From CAKUIA01 sp034180465 (GTDB taxonomy: Bacteria > Verrucomicrobiota > Verrucomicrobiia > Opitutales > Intestinicryptomonadaceae): 34,690 nt of DNA. The stretch is from contig JAXFOH010000045.1 in the NCBI GenBank assembly GCA_034180465.1, forward strand, positions 1 to 34,690. The letters run 5' to 3'. The notes under the pieces are model-generated. The model saw only the letters and a program-made list of their open reading frames with translations. It did no database searches and was not told the DNA's origin. Each line of letters opens with the position of its first letter. Positions within the stretch are counted from its first letter, which is position 1. Shown here piece by piece: positions 1 to 7,005 of this stretch. Both the position numbers and the translations under genes were made by a program.

Positions 1-97
1 TTCCGAAAATGTGCAACTATGCAACCGTTTTGTTTTATTCACAAAGCGTCCACACGCATGGCGAGTAAAACGGATAGATATCGTAAAAATCAGGTAC

Positions 98-186
<89 letters not shown>

Positions 187-196
187 TTTGACAAAT

Positions 197-225
197 GCTT
201 TTGGCGAAAAGACATCGTCAAAAGC
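197..225 (+). other. Hairpin just downstream of tRNA-Ser
   Basis: Bases 197-207 (GCTTTTGGCGA) pair with 215-225 (TCGTCAAAAGC) over 11 bp with one G-T pair and a 7-nt loop. It starts 11 nt after the tRNA end. No T-run follows, so it is more likely a 3' processing or RNase-stop structure than an intrinsic terminator. Confidence 0.45.
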
Positions 226-256
226 AGAATGCACGCAATACTTACGTACCGCTTTT

Positions 257-281
257 GTGCGCTTCTATCGCGCGTTTTTTT
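257..281 (+). terminator. Possible intrinsic terminator of tRNA-Ser
   Basis: A short GC-rich stem, GCGC (259-262) with GCGC (270-273), is followed by G and seven T residues (275-281). The stem is short, so this is a moderate call, but it lies where the tRNA-Ser transcript should end. Confidence 0.45.
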
Positions 282-438
282 CAGTTTCCCAGTCTTCGTT
301 CAAAATTATCCTCTCAAAACCCGAGCGCGGGCAATTGCCAATTTTTAAGTGAGTTCGGAATCAGGGCTTGTTTATGTCTGTATGCTGTCTTTTGCAACTA
401 ATTGATTATTAGACTACATAAAGGCATGTCGATACCGA

Positions 439-1116
439 TGTCCGAAATGCGGAAGAATTTATCGAGAGCCGATACGGGGGTTAAAGAGCAACAAGAGGAT
501 ATCGGAGAGTGCGGTGTTTTCCGAAAGCAAAAATAGTGGCGGAGAGGTTCCACGTTATAAGATTGGTTTTGTACCACCTTATGGAGTTTTGACTCGCGTT
601 TGCATGCGCAAACCGTCTCGCCCTTCGGGTCTTTTGCCTGCGGCAAAATCTCATTCGCGCTTCGCTTGAATTGCAAGGCAGCGCAAGAAGAAGTAAAATA
701 GAATAGAAAGTTGACCTACCCATTGCGAAAACGTGGAGATAGATTGAACACCGAAGAGCTTGAGCGATTGGAGAAGTTTTTTGAGAACAATCCCGCGATA
801 AAGCTGGCTTACGAGTTTAAGGAAAGGTTGTGTGAGCTGTTAAACAGGAAACATCAAATGGCAAAGGAATATAAAGGAGCTGAAAGGAATGATGAAACAG
901 ATGAAATACGAGGCGACACAAGAGTTTGAAAGGCTAGCAGAGACGATAAGCGACCGGTTTACACCGATAATCAGAATGTGGAGATTTACGAAAAATAACT
1001 CAATAACCGAGGGCTTCCACAGGAAAATGAAACTGATATAACGAATGGCTTACGGTTATAAAAACTTTGAAAATTACAGATTGAGGGTCTTGGTTCTATG
1101 CGGCGTCTTTCACTAA
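439..1116 (+). pseudogene. Decayed ISL3-family transposase remnant
   Basis: The 3' part (about 711-1116) translates across two frames into a recognisable ISL3 transposase C-terminus. One frame has LNTEELERLEKFFENNPAI and AYEFKERLCELL; after a frameshift near 865-880 comes NSITEGFHRKMKLI, then an in-frame stop (1039-1041), then RMAYGYKNFENYRLRVL. The pair 'TEGFxRKxK...R.AYGxxNFxNYRLRV' is the family's C-terminal signature. At 439-470 a CPKCGR segment followed by IYREP resembles the N-terminal zinc-binding part of the same family. The central catalytic region is missing, and a run of hairpins (557-671) occupies part of the gap. The element is non-functional. The C-terminal assignment is strong and the zinc-finger part is tentative. 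No flanking inverted repeats were recognised. Confidence 0.78.
557..671. repeat. Run of about six consecutive small hairpins
   Basis: Successive stem-loops with almost no linkers: 557-582 (ATAAG/CTTAT enclosing TGGT/ACCA), 584-595 (GAGT/ACTC), 598-613 (GTTTGC/GCAAAC, loop ATGC), 621-629 (CCC/GGG around TTC), 632-648 (TTTTGCC/GGCAAAA, loop TGC) and 653-671 (ATTC-GCG/CGC-GAAT with a 2-nt bulge). It lies inside the ISL3 remnant and carries no plausible gene on either strand. It could be a REP/MITE-like dispersed palindromic element or a structured RNA. Copy number elsewhere in the genome is unknown. Confidence 0.6.
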
Positions 1117-1182
1117 AATCCACTCTCTTTGGTGTTGACCCAAAAAAAACTTACAAGTCTTTGGCTTGGAAGTTTTTCTAAA

Positions 1183-1259
1183 TGGTGGGAGTAGCGGAAC
1201 TCGAATCTGCGACCCCTTGCGTGTCATGCAAGTGCTCTAACCAACTGAGCTATACCCCC
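1183..1259 (-). tRNA. tRNA-Val (GAC)
   Basis: A minus-strand cloverleaf with acceptor GGGGGTA/TACTCCC (one G-T pair), discriminator A and an encoded CCA. The anticodon stem CTTGC/GCAAG encloses loop ATGACAC, giving anticodon GAC for valine. It lies 3 nt downstream of the tRNA-Met gene on the same strand, so the two are probably one transcript. Confidence 0.95.
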
Positions 1260-1262
1260 ATG

Positions 1263-1334
<72 letters not shown>

Positions 1335-1351
1335 TTGGTTGTTAAAGTCGG

Positions 1352-1382
1352 CTACTTTCTTATTTTGAATCAAATTTGTCAA
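1352..1382 (-). promoter_or_regulatory. Promoter for the tRNA-Met/tRNA-Val unit
   Basis: On the minus strand a perfect TTGACA (plus positions 1377-1382) lies about 45 nt before the tRNA-Met 5' end. An AT-rich AAAATAAG stretch 15-18 nt downstream is the probable -10. The -35 is clear and the -10 is weak. Confidence 0.5.
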
Positions 1383-1674
1383 GCATTTTTCAAAAAATAT
1401 ATTTTTTGTTTTTATGCGCTTAGCACTTTTTTAATTTCAAACGCGTTATTTTTTAGAACTGGCAAAATCTTAAACATCGCAAAAAGCAAATTTGCCTTTG
1501 CAAAAAATATGGTAGGGCAACCTCCTATCCCCCCACTGCTTTTGTTTTTTACCCGCCGTATTGAAATACTATAGTCAAACCTAATTTACTAAAATGTTTA
1601 TTCTTAAATAATAAAATTTTCACCGCTTTTTTGATTATAGACGCCGCAAGTAAAAACAATTCCAGATAAAAATA
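1383..1674. other. AT-rich intergenic region without a recognisable gene
   Basis: Nearly 300 nt of AT-rich sequence between the tRNA promoter and the terminator of the MscS gene. Open frames here are short and look like chance. One local GC-rich patch (about 1510-1545, ATGGTAGGGCAACC then a C-run) can form a weak stem, but no known RNA family was recognised. Confidence 0.5.
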
Positions 1675-1710
1675 AAAAAACCTTCGGGGAAACTTCCCGA
1701 AGGTTTTTTT
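1675..1710 (-). terminator. Intrinsic terminator of the MscS gene
   Basis: CCTTCGGG (1681-1688) pairs with CCCGAAGG (1696-1703) and is flanked by A-runs on the left and T-runs on the right. It is therefore an intrinsic terminator on the minus strand 20 nt after the MscS stop, and could also work on the plus strand. Confidence 0.88.
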
Positions 1711-1729
1711 CCCAGCAACTTTTGGCGAT

Positions 1730-3145
1730 TTATTTGGGTTGCGATTCGATATAAACCGAAGTAGACGGGAACGCCATAGAAAGCTTTTGTTCGCGCAATA
1801 TGCGCATAATTTCCAGATTTACCCTGCGTATGGTGGCAGTATAGTTTGCCTTGTCGGTTTTCTTGGAATAATAGGTTATGGCAATGTCCAACGAAGAATC
1901 GCCAAAGCTTATAAATTCGGCTGCAACGCCGTCGCGCTGCGAAACGCCGTCTATTTTGGCTATTCTGTCCCGTAAAATCGGCAGCAACGCCTCTATGTCT
2001 TCGGGGGTGGCATCGTAGGTAATGCCTATGTTATACGAAGCCTTTCTTACGGGCATTTTCGAAAAGTTTTCTATTGTGTCTTTCGCCAAAATCGAGTTGG
2101 GGATAGACATTATCGTTTTCGAGAAAGTCCTAATGCGGGTCGAGCGAAAGCCGATTTTTTCTACCGTGCCTTCGCAGGAAGACGTTTTAACCCAGTCGCC
2201 CGCAATAAATGGGCGGTCTATTATAATGGAAACCGAGCCGAAAAAGTTTGCAATAGTATCTTGCGAAGCAAACGCCAAAGCCATACCGCCAATACCCAAA
2301 GAGGCTATAAGCGTGTTTACATTCATTCCGCAATTTGTAAGCACCGAAAGCATCGCCAAAATTATAATGGCTGCCTTTACAAGTCTGCGCACAAAGTCCA
2401 TTAAATTTGCGGTAGAAACCGATGCTTTATTTTTAAGTTTGCGCGTTGCCGCCGTAAATATCGCATCGGAAATTATTATTAAAATCCAGAAAATAGAGCA
2501 CCAAAAGATTATGCCGACGGCGCGCGTTGAAAATTTTATGTAGGCTTCGCTTCGCAGCACGAACGCCGCCGCAAAATATACGCCCATTACCGCGGCAAAC
2601 AAATCGAAAGGCTTGTGAATTTGCGAGAAAAACGAAGTTGCAAACGAGTTTGTATCGGAGTCTTTGCTTTTTGCAGACAACGCCGAAAGCCTTTTAAACA
2701 CAAAGCCCAGCACATATTTTACAACCACAAAAGTTAGCAGTAAAACAATAATTGCCGACACATATTGTATACCCTTTACCCCGAAATATTCGGCGCGCAT
2801 AATGGCCGCCGTTTTGGGCGAAACACTGTCGAGCCAGTGCATAAAGCGTATAAGATATTTCTTTACGGTTCGCGCGCTTTCTATGGCGTTTTGGTCTATT
2901 TTGTTTTGTATTTTAAGATGTTCAATTTCTTCGGGCGTAAGCTCTTTTTGGGGGGCTTTAATCTGTTGCTTGGCTGCAGCTTTTGCAATGTCTTTTTTTG
3001 CGTCTTTCGCGTCTTGGGCAATTTCAACCGCCCTAGCCTGCGTTTCGGTTTTTGCCTCCTCTTTTTCTAGCAAAGCTGTCTGCGCCTGGCACAAACTAAA
3101 ACCGAAACACAAAAGCAAAATAAATATATATTTTGTAAAGTTCAT
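1730..3145 (-). CDS. MscS-family small-conductance mechanosensitive ion channel
   Basis: A 471-residue inner-membrane channel expected to open under membrane tension and relieve hypo-osmotic shock. Residues 1-21 form a signal peptide (hydrophobic, ending FSLCQA). Residues about 23-100 are a charged, Lys/Glu/Ala-rich periplasmic segment with coiled-coil character. Membrane spans follow at about 125-150, 178-198, 212-232 and 258-280. The pore-lining helix and MscS beta domain are recognisable from SLGIGGMALAFASQDTIANF, then FGSVSIIIDRPFIAGDW, and the conserved IPNSIL segment. The length exceeds E. coli MscS (286 residues) because of the N-terminal extension. The gene has its own terminator, and a terminator separates it from the upstream carboxylase operon, so it is probably transcribed alone from an AT-rich promoter near 3150-3195. 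Confidence 0.92.
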   Translation of the reverse strand: MNFTKYIFILLLCFGFSLCQAQTALLEKEEAKTETQARAVEIAQDAKDAKKDIAKAAAKQQIKAPQKELTPEEIEHLKIQNKIDQNAIESARTVKKYLIRFMHWLDSVSPKTAAIMRAEYFGVKGIQYVSAIIVLLLTFVVVKYVLGFVFKRLSALSAKSKDSDTNSFATSFFSQIHKPFDLFAAVMGVYFAAAFVLRSEAYIKFSTRAVGIIFWCSIFWILIIISDAIFTAATRKLKNKASVSTANLMDFVRRLVKAAIIILAMLSVLTNCGMNVNTLIASLGIGGMALAFASQDTIANFFGSVSIIIDRPFIAGDWVKTSSCEGTVEKIGFRSTRIRTFSKTIMSIPNSILAKDTIENFSKMPVRKASYNIGITYDATPEDIEALLPILRDRIAKIDGVSQRDGVAAEFISFGDSSLDIAITYYSKKTDKANYTATIRRVNLEIMRILREQKLSMAFPSTSVYIESQPK

Positions 3146-3197
3146 AAGATAATTGTTCGGATAAAAATTATTTATATAAAACGAAAAACCTATTTAT

Positions 3198-3232
3198 AAA
3201 AAACACCCCGGCGTACACTCATATATCGGGGC
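3198..3232 (-). terminator. Intrinsic terminator of the carboxylase operon
   Basis: On the minus strand, CCCCG and CGGGG (plus 3227-3231 and 3206-3210) form a stem directly followed by a T-run (plus A-run 3198-3203). It begins 7 nt beyond the biotin-carrier stop. Confidence 0.7.
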
Positions 3233-3238
3233 AATTTG

Positions 3239-3631
3239 TTATTCAAAAGACAATAGCGGCGCACCTTCGGGCACGTTGTCGCGCTCTTGCACAAAAATTT
3301 CTTTAACAATGCCGTCTTTTGGGGAATATACAAATGTATTCATTTTCATTGCTTCCAGCGTTATAAGCTGGTCGCCCTTCTTTACCGATTGGCCTACTTT
3401 TACGTTTATTGCAATAATTGTTGCCGACAATGGACACGCAATATCGTTTACGCTGGCTTTTGCAAGGGGCTTTGCCGTTTTAGCGGGCGTTGCAGTTTGT
3501 GTTGCCGGCATCGCTTTTGCGACCTGCGCCGCAACGGGCTTTATACTGGCAATTTTCGGAGTTTTGTCGGACAAAACTTCAACATCTACATCAAAAGACT
3601 TGCCGTTAATTGTTATCCTTAAAGATTTCAT
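3239..3631 (-). CDS. Biotin carboxyl carrier subunit (acyl-CoA carboxylase/decarboxylase)
   Basis: A 130-residue biotin acceptor protein that shuttles carboxyl groups between a biotin-dependent decarboxylase or carboxylase and the carboxyltransferase. Residues about 1-20 form a short conserved beta region. Residues 30-60 are the Ala/Pro/Thr/Lys-rich flexible linker typical of sodium-pump decarboxylase carriers. Residues 62-130 are the biotinyl lipoyl-like domain. The biotinylation site is K96 in EAMKMN (residues 93-98). It lies 11 nt after the 89-residue subunit gene and is the last gene of the three-gene unit. It fits MmdC, or the biotinyl domain of propionyl-CoA carboxylase or oxaloacetate decarboxylase; the exact substrate cannot be told from this subunit. 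Confidence 0.9.
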   Translation of the reverse strand: MKSLRITINGKSFDVDVEVLSDKTPKIASIKPVAAQVAKAMPATQTATPAKTAKPLAKASVNDIACPLSATIIAINVKVGQSVKKGDQLITLEAMKMNTFVYSPKDGIVKEIFVQERDNVPEGAPLLSFE

Positions 3632-3642
3632 TTTGCCTTGTG

Positions 3643-3912
3643 TTAGTAGCGATGATATGGTGTAAAATTTCTCGACGCAAAAATCTGCGCGCGCCCTGAC
3701 TGCGCGTATGCCATATCGGGCGCGTTGTATTTCAAGTCGGGGGTAAGTTTAAAATCGGGGTCGTCTTTCAGCGCCAAAAGTGCGGCCGCCGTTATTAGCG
3801 AAACAAGCTCTTCACTTAATTCGCATTCTTCATTCGCCAGCTGCGGGGCTAACGCCTTTTTTTTGCAAGCCGTATTCGAAAAACGCAAAAATAGTTTAGA
3901 TATAAAACCCAT
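3643..3912 (-). CDS. Small OadG/MmdD-like subunit lacking a clear membrane helix
   Basis: An 89-residue protein between the carboxyltransferase and biotin-carrier genes, where OadG/MmdD subunits of sodium-translocating decarboxylases usually lie. The segment ELSEELVSLITAAALLAL and the ending SGRAQIFASR match the soluble C-terminal part of that family (EE-[LV]-x-x-I-x-A-A-hydrophobic, then a GRxxxxxxR-type end). The N-terminal transmembrane helix expected for OadG/MmdD is not obvious; only a short weakly hydrophobic start (MGFISKLFLRF) is present. It may therefore be a soluble assembly subunit that bridges carrier and transferase. Assignment rests on motif and position and is moderate. Confidence 0.6.
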   Translation of the reverse strand: MGFISKLFLRFSNTACKKKALAPQLANEECELSEELVSLITAAALLALKDDPDFKLTPDLKYNAPDMAYAQSGRAQIFASRNFTPYHRY

Positions 3913-3930
3913 ACTAAAAATATGTAAGAA

Positions 3931-5493
3931 TTATAGGGGAATATTTGTATCTTTTTTTGGCATTGTGGTCTCGCGCTTGGTAATGGTTGCCCTTAACGCC
4001 ATAGCCAAAATGCCCCTTGTTTCGGCAGGATCTATAACGTCGGTTATCATTCCCTTTTCGGCCGCCTGATAGGGGCTTTCGAACTTTTCGCTATATTCGG
4101 CGCGGTGTTTTGCCGCGGCGTTTTCCCTTTCGGCGGGGTTTTCTATTGCCTTAAGCTCCTTGCCGTATAGCACATTTACGGCACCTTTTGCGCCCATAAC
4201 CGCAATTTCGGCGGTAGGCCACGCAAATACCATATCGGCACCCAAGTCGGAGCAGCACATTGCAATGTACGCCCCGCCATAGGCCTTGCGCATTATAACC
4301 GTAATTTTTGGCACTGTTGCCGAGGCGTACGCCGAAAGCACTTTTGCCCCGTGCCTTATTATGCCGCCGCGCTCTTGAGCAAGCCCAGGCATAAAGCCGG
4401 GAACGTCTAGCAAAGTCACCAAGGGTATGTTAAACGAGTTGCATGTGCGCACAAACCTTGCGCATTTGTCGGAGGCGTCTATATCTACACAGCCCGCCTT
4501 GTACATCGGCTGGTTTGCAATTATGCCAACAACTACGCCCTGAATTCTTGCAAAGCCAACAACCATATTTTTTGCAAAGCTTTCCTGAATCTCAAAGAAG
4601 TCGCCCTTGTCTACAATCCTGTTTATAATGTCTTTAACGTTATATGCCATCGACGAATTTTCGGGCATAATGCTGTTTATGGCTTCGTCGTAGGTTTTTT
4701 CGACTGCAACGGAGAAATCGTGCGGAGGTTCCTGCATATTGTTCGACGGCAAAAACGACAATAGCTTTTCGGCAAGCTCTACGGCGTGCGCGTCGTCTTC
4801 GGCAACAAGATGTATGTTGCCCGAATACATTGCGTGGGCGTCTGCAGTGGCAAACATTTCAAGAGGGGCTTCTTCGCCCGTGGCGGCTTTAATTACTTGC
4901 GGGCCGCATATAAACAAATCGGCGTTCTTGCGCGTCATTATAATAAAGTCGGTAAGTGCTGGGCTATAGGCGGCACCTCCGGCGCAAGGGCCCGCAATAA
5001 TGGCAATTTGCGGAACAACTCCAGAACACGCCACATTTTGGTAGAAAATTTGCCCGTAGCCGCCCAAAGATTCAACACCTTCTTGGATTCTTGCGCCGCC
5101 CGAGTCGTTCATGCCTATAATTGGCAGACCGTTTTTACCCGCAAATTTCATTAAGTCTACAATCTTTTTTGCGTGCTGCGAGCCTAGCGAACCGCCAAAA
5201 ACGGTAAAATCTTGGCAAAAGGCTGCAACCTGACGCCCTTTTATAAGACCTACGCCCGTAACTACGCCGTCGGTCGGTATGCGTTTCTTTTCCTGCCCGA
5301 AATTGTGGCAGGCGTGTTTAACGTGCATACCAAACTCTAGAAAGGAACCTTCGTCGAAAAGTCTCTCAAGCCTGTCGCGCGCGGTAAGCAGACCCTTGCT
5401 GCGGCGCGCCTGCAATTTTTCGGCACCGCCTGCGTTCAATGCTGCATCTCTGCGGCTATTCAATTCGTCCATCAATTTTTTAGATATAGCCAT
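3931..5493 (-). CDS. mmdA: Acyl-CoA carboxyltransferase (methylmalonyl-CoA decarboxylase alpha / propionyl-CoA carboxylase beta)
   Basis: A 520-residue carboxyltransferase of the crotonase-like fold that moves CO2 between biotin and an acyl-CoA, most likely methylmalonyl-CoA or propionyl-CoA. Family landmarks are the LTARDRLERLFDEGSF opening, MNDSGGARIQEGVESL and the oxyanion-hole glycines near IAGPCAGGAAYSPAL in the N half. The C half has VDIDASDKCARFVRTC, LVTLLDVPGFMPG and ITVIMRKAYGGAYIAMC. The length is standard (about 510-520). It is first in a three-gene operon with the small subunit (18-nt gap) and biotin carrier. No biotin carboxylase and no membrane beta subunit lie nearby. The complex therefore either decarboxylates with a beta subunit encoded elsewhere or uses an unlinked biotin carboxylase. 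The symbol reflects family and context only. Confidence 0.9.
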   Translation of the reverse strand: MAISKKLMDELNSRRDAALNAGGAEKLQARRSKGLLTARDRLERLFDEGSFLEFGMHVKHACHNFGQEKKRIPTDGVVTGVGLIKGRQVAAFCQDFTVFGGSLGSQHAKKIVDLMKFAGKNGLPIIGMNDSGGARIQEGVESLGGYGQIFYQNVACSGVVPQIAIIAGPCAGGAAYSPALTDFIIMTRKNADLFICGPQVIKAATGEEAPLEMFATADAHAMYSGNIHLVAEDDAHAVELAEKLLSFLPSNNMQEPPHDFSVAVEKTYDEAINSIMPENSSMAYNVKDIINRIVDKGDFFEIQESFAKNMVVGFARIQGVVVGIIANQPMYKAGCVDIDASDKCARFVRTCNSFNIPLVTLLDVPGFMPGLAQERGGIIRHGAKVLSAYASATVPKITVIMRKAYGGAYIAMCCSDLGADMVFAWPTAEIAVMGAKGAVNVLYGKELKAIENPAERENAAAKHRAEYSEKFESPYQAAEKGMITDVIDPAETRGILAMALRATITKRETTMPKKDTNIPL

Positions 5494-5550
5494 TTAGTTT
5501 CTTTTGTTTGATGTTTTGTAGACCGCGCCCCGTTGGGAACGCAACTCGAA

Positions 5551-5579
5551 TTTATATAATTGGCCGTTAATATTGCCCA
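5551..5579 (-). promoter_or_regulatory. Candidate promoter of the carboxylase operon
   Basis: On the minus strand TATAAA (plus 5551-5556) is preceded, after 17 nt, by TGGGCA (plus 5574-5579), a partial match to TTGACA. The predicted start leaves an untranslated leader of roughly 50 nt before the carboxyltransferase ATG. Confidence 0.4.
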
Positions 5580-5631
5580 TATTTTGCCAGAATGCGAGAA
5601 AATAAATCTTAGCGCAAATTCCGCAAAAATT

Positions 5632-5661
5632 AAAAAAGGAGGCCTTTTTTGTAAAGCCCCC
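5632..5661 (-). terminator. Intrinsic terminator of the gamma-carbonic-anhydrase-like gene
   Basis: On the minus strand GGGGGCTTT (plus 5653-5661) pairs with AAGGCCTCC (plus 5638-5646), 9 bp with two G-T pairs. A T-run follows (plus A-run 5632-5637). It lies 30 nt downstream of the gene stop. Confidence 0.8.
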
Positions 5662-5690
5662 GTTTGCTTGCCGCGTTTTTGTTGCGCAAT

Positions 5691-6224
5691 TTATTGGGCT
5701 TGCTCTGCCTTTTTGTTTGCATGCGCCAAAATAACGTATTTTTTCGACCACTCTGCAAGCGAGGCGGAAACTGCATCGTCTAAAGTTTTTACAACCTTTG
5801 CGGGCGTTCCCAACACCATAGAATGCGGCGGAACTATTGTATTTTTTGTAACCAATGCGCCCGCGCCCACAATAGAACCCTCGCCTATAACGGCTTTGTC
5901 GAGCACAATAGCTCCCATTCCTATAAGGCAGCCGTCTTTAACTTCGCAAGCATGCAAAATTGCGCCGTGGCCAACCGTTACGTTTTTGCCTATTTTTACG
6001 CCGGCATCGTTCGCCAAGTGAACCATAACACCGTCTTGCAGGTTCGAATTTTCGCCAAGCTCTATAGAGTTTATGTCGGCCCTGAGCACGCAGCCCGGCC
6101 AAACACTGGCGTTTTTGCCTATTTTTATGTCGCCTATCAAAACGGCATGTTTGCTAACGAAGGCTGTTTCATCTATTACTGGCTTTTTGCCGAGATATTT
6201 TTCGAGAGTTTCTTCTATGGTCAT
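5691..6224 (-). CDS. Gamma-carbonic-anhydrase-like left-handed beta-helix protein
   Basis: A 177-residue cytosolic protein built of hexapeptide repeats (about residues 14-140: IGDIKIGKNASVW, IGKNVTVGHGAI, IGMGAIVL, IGEGSIVGAGALV) that form a left-handed beta helix and normally trimerise. All three metal-binding histidines of the gamma class can be placed: H69, H86 and H91 (spacing as in Cam H81/H117/H122). The conserved R48 and D50, and Q63 and D64, are also present. The metal site therefore looks intact, though many bacterial members of this group (YrdA/PaaY-like) show low or no hydratase activity. There is no signal peptide. A carbonic anhydrase next to a biotin carboxylase operon could supply or consume bicarbonate, but a terminator separates the two units. 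Confidence 0.88.
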   Translation of the reverse strand: MTIEETLEKYLGKKPVIDETAFVSKHAVLIGDIKIGKNASVWPGCVLRADINSIELGENSNLQDGVMVHLANDAGVKIGKNVTVGHGAILHACEVKDGCLIGMGAIVLDKAVIGEGSIVGAGALVTKNTIVPPHSMVLGTPAKVVKTLDDAVSASLAEWSKKYVILAHANKKAEQAQ

Positions 6225-6324
6225 AACAAAGAGCGACTATCTTTTAAACAGGCAGACTTTTCAACCACAAATTCAGCGCAATTTTCCGGAAAAGCATATT
6301 AAAATAAAAAAAATAAAAAAAACA

Positions 6325-6353
6325 TTGACAAAAGCAAAACGATGCAGCATAAC
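6325..6353 (+). promoter_or_regulatory. Promoter of tRNA-Asn
   Basis: A perfect TTGACA (6325-6330) is followed, after 17 nt, by CATAAC (6348-6353), an acceptable -10. The start of transcription would fall near 6360, about 12 nt before the mature tRNA. Confidence 0.72.
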
Positions 6354-6371
6354 ATGTAGCTTTAAAAGTGA

Positions 6372-6446
<75 letters not shown>

Positions 6447-6458
6447 TTTTTAAATTAG

Positions 6459-6492
6459 AAGGAGCTTTTGGTTTTCGAAGGCTCCTTTTTTT
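6459..6492 (+). terminator. Intrinsic terminator of tRNA-Asn
   Basis: AAGGAGC (6459-6465) pairs with GCTCCTT (6481-6487) and runs into a seven-base T-run (6486-6492), 13 nt after the tRNA. Confidence 0.85.
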
Positions 6493-6652
6493 GTTTAGAA
6501 TTGTACGGAATCTCCGATTTCGTTTTTTATAATTGGGTTGTTTTAAGATAAGCGAAAAACGGCTAGCAAAAATTTTGCGTTATGCCGATTTAAAATTTGT
6601 GAGCGGAGTTTTTGCTCGAATTTTTTACAACTTTACAAACAAAGGAGTTGTT

Positions 6653-6972
6653 ATGGATAAAATGTTTTGTCTTCAGTGCTAACAAACTGCTTTCGGCTTT
6701 CGTCAAAGGCGATTAAACGCACTGCAAGCGACATTCCCCTTTTATTTTCGCTTTTGCGGCACGAGCAAAAAGCGGCTTGCATTTTGATTGCACCGCTTAG
6801 CTTGAAAATAAAAAACATATATTTTCAGGTTACTTTGCACGCGTCCGCATCGCCCGAAATGCTTAAAATCTTGGCAGGTAACTTTGCAATAAAACACATA
6901 GAAAACCCGCAAAACGACCTAAAAAAAGGCTTGCACATAAAATGCAAATGGCATTTGCCCTTATGCGGTTGA
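6653..6972 (+). pseudogene. hcp: Collapsed hcp (hybrid cluster protein / hydroxylamine reductase) pseudogene
   Basis: After a strong ribosome site (AAAGGAG, 6641-6647) an ATG at 6653 opens MDKMFCLQC, then a TAA stop (6680-6682), then QTA. This is the start of hybrid cluster proteins (MxxMFCxQCxQTA), including the first two cysteine ligands. In another frame, about 6760-6960 encodes HEQKAACILIAPLSL, KNIYFQVTLHASASPEML and NFAIKHIENPQNDLKKGL. These match the Hcp C-terminus (W-Y-E-QKA, GPTLPAFLSPN, NFxIKPI...D-L-K). Intact Hcp is about 540-550 residues; here roughly 430 internal residues and nearly all cluster ligands are gone, so no activity is possible. Hcp normally protects anaerobes from NO and hydroxylamine. 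The remnant shows that an ancestor carried it. Confidence 0.85.
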
Positions 6973-7005
6973 CACGCCCGCGCTTTTTGGGTTGCATATA
7001 AAAAA

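Noticed and set aside
398..723. Minus-strand open frames of 80-92 codons over the hairpin run
   Set aside because: They lie antisense to the ISL3 remnant and run through the palindromic block; no ribosome site or family resemblance.
1510..1545. Possible riboswitch-like GC patch before the MscS terminator
   Set aside because: Only one weak 6-bp stem with a G-T pair, not linked to any coding sequence in the right orientation.
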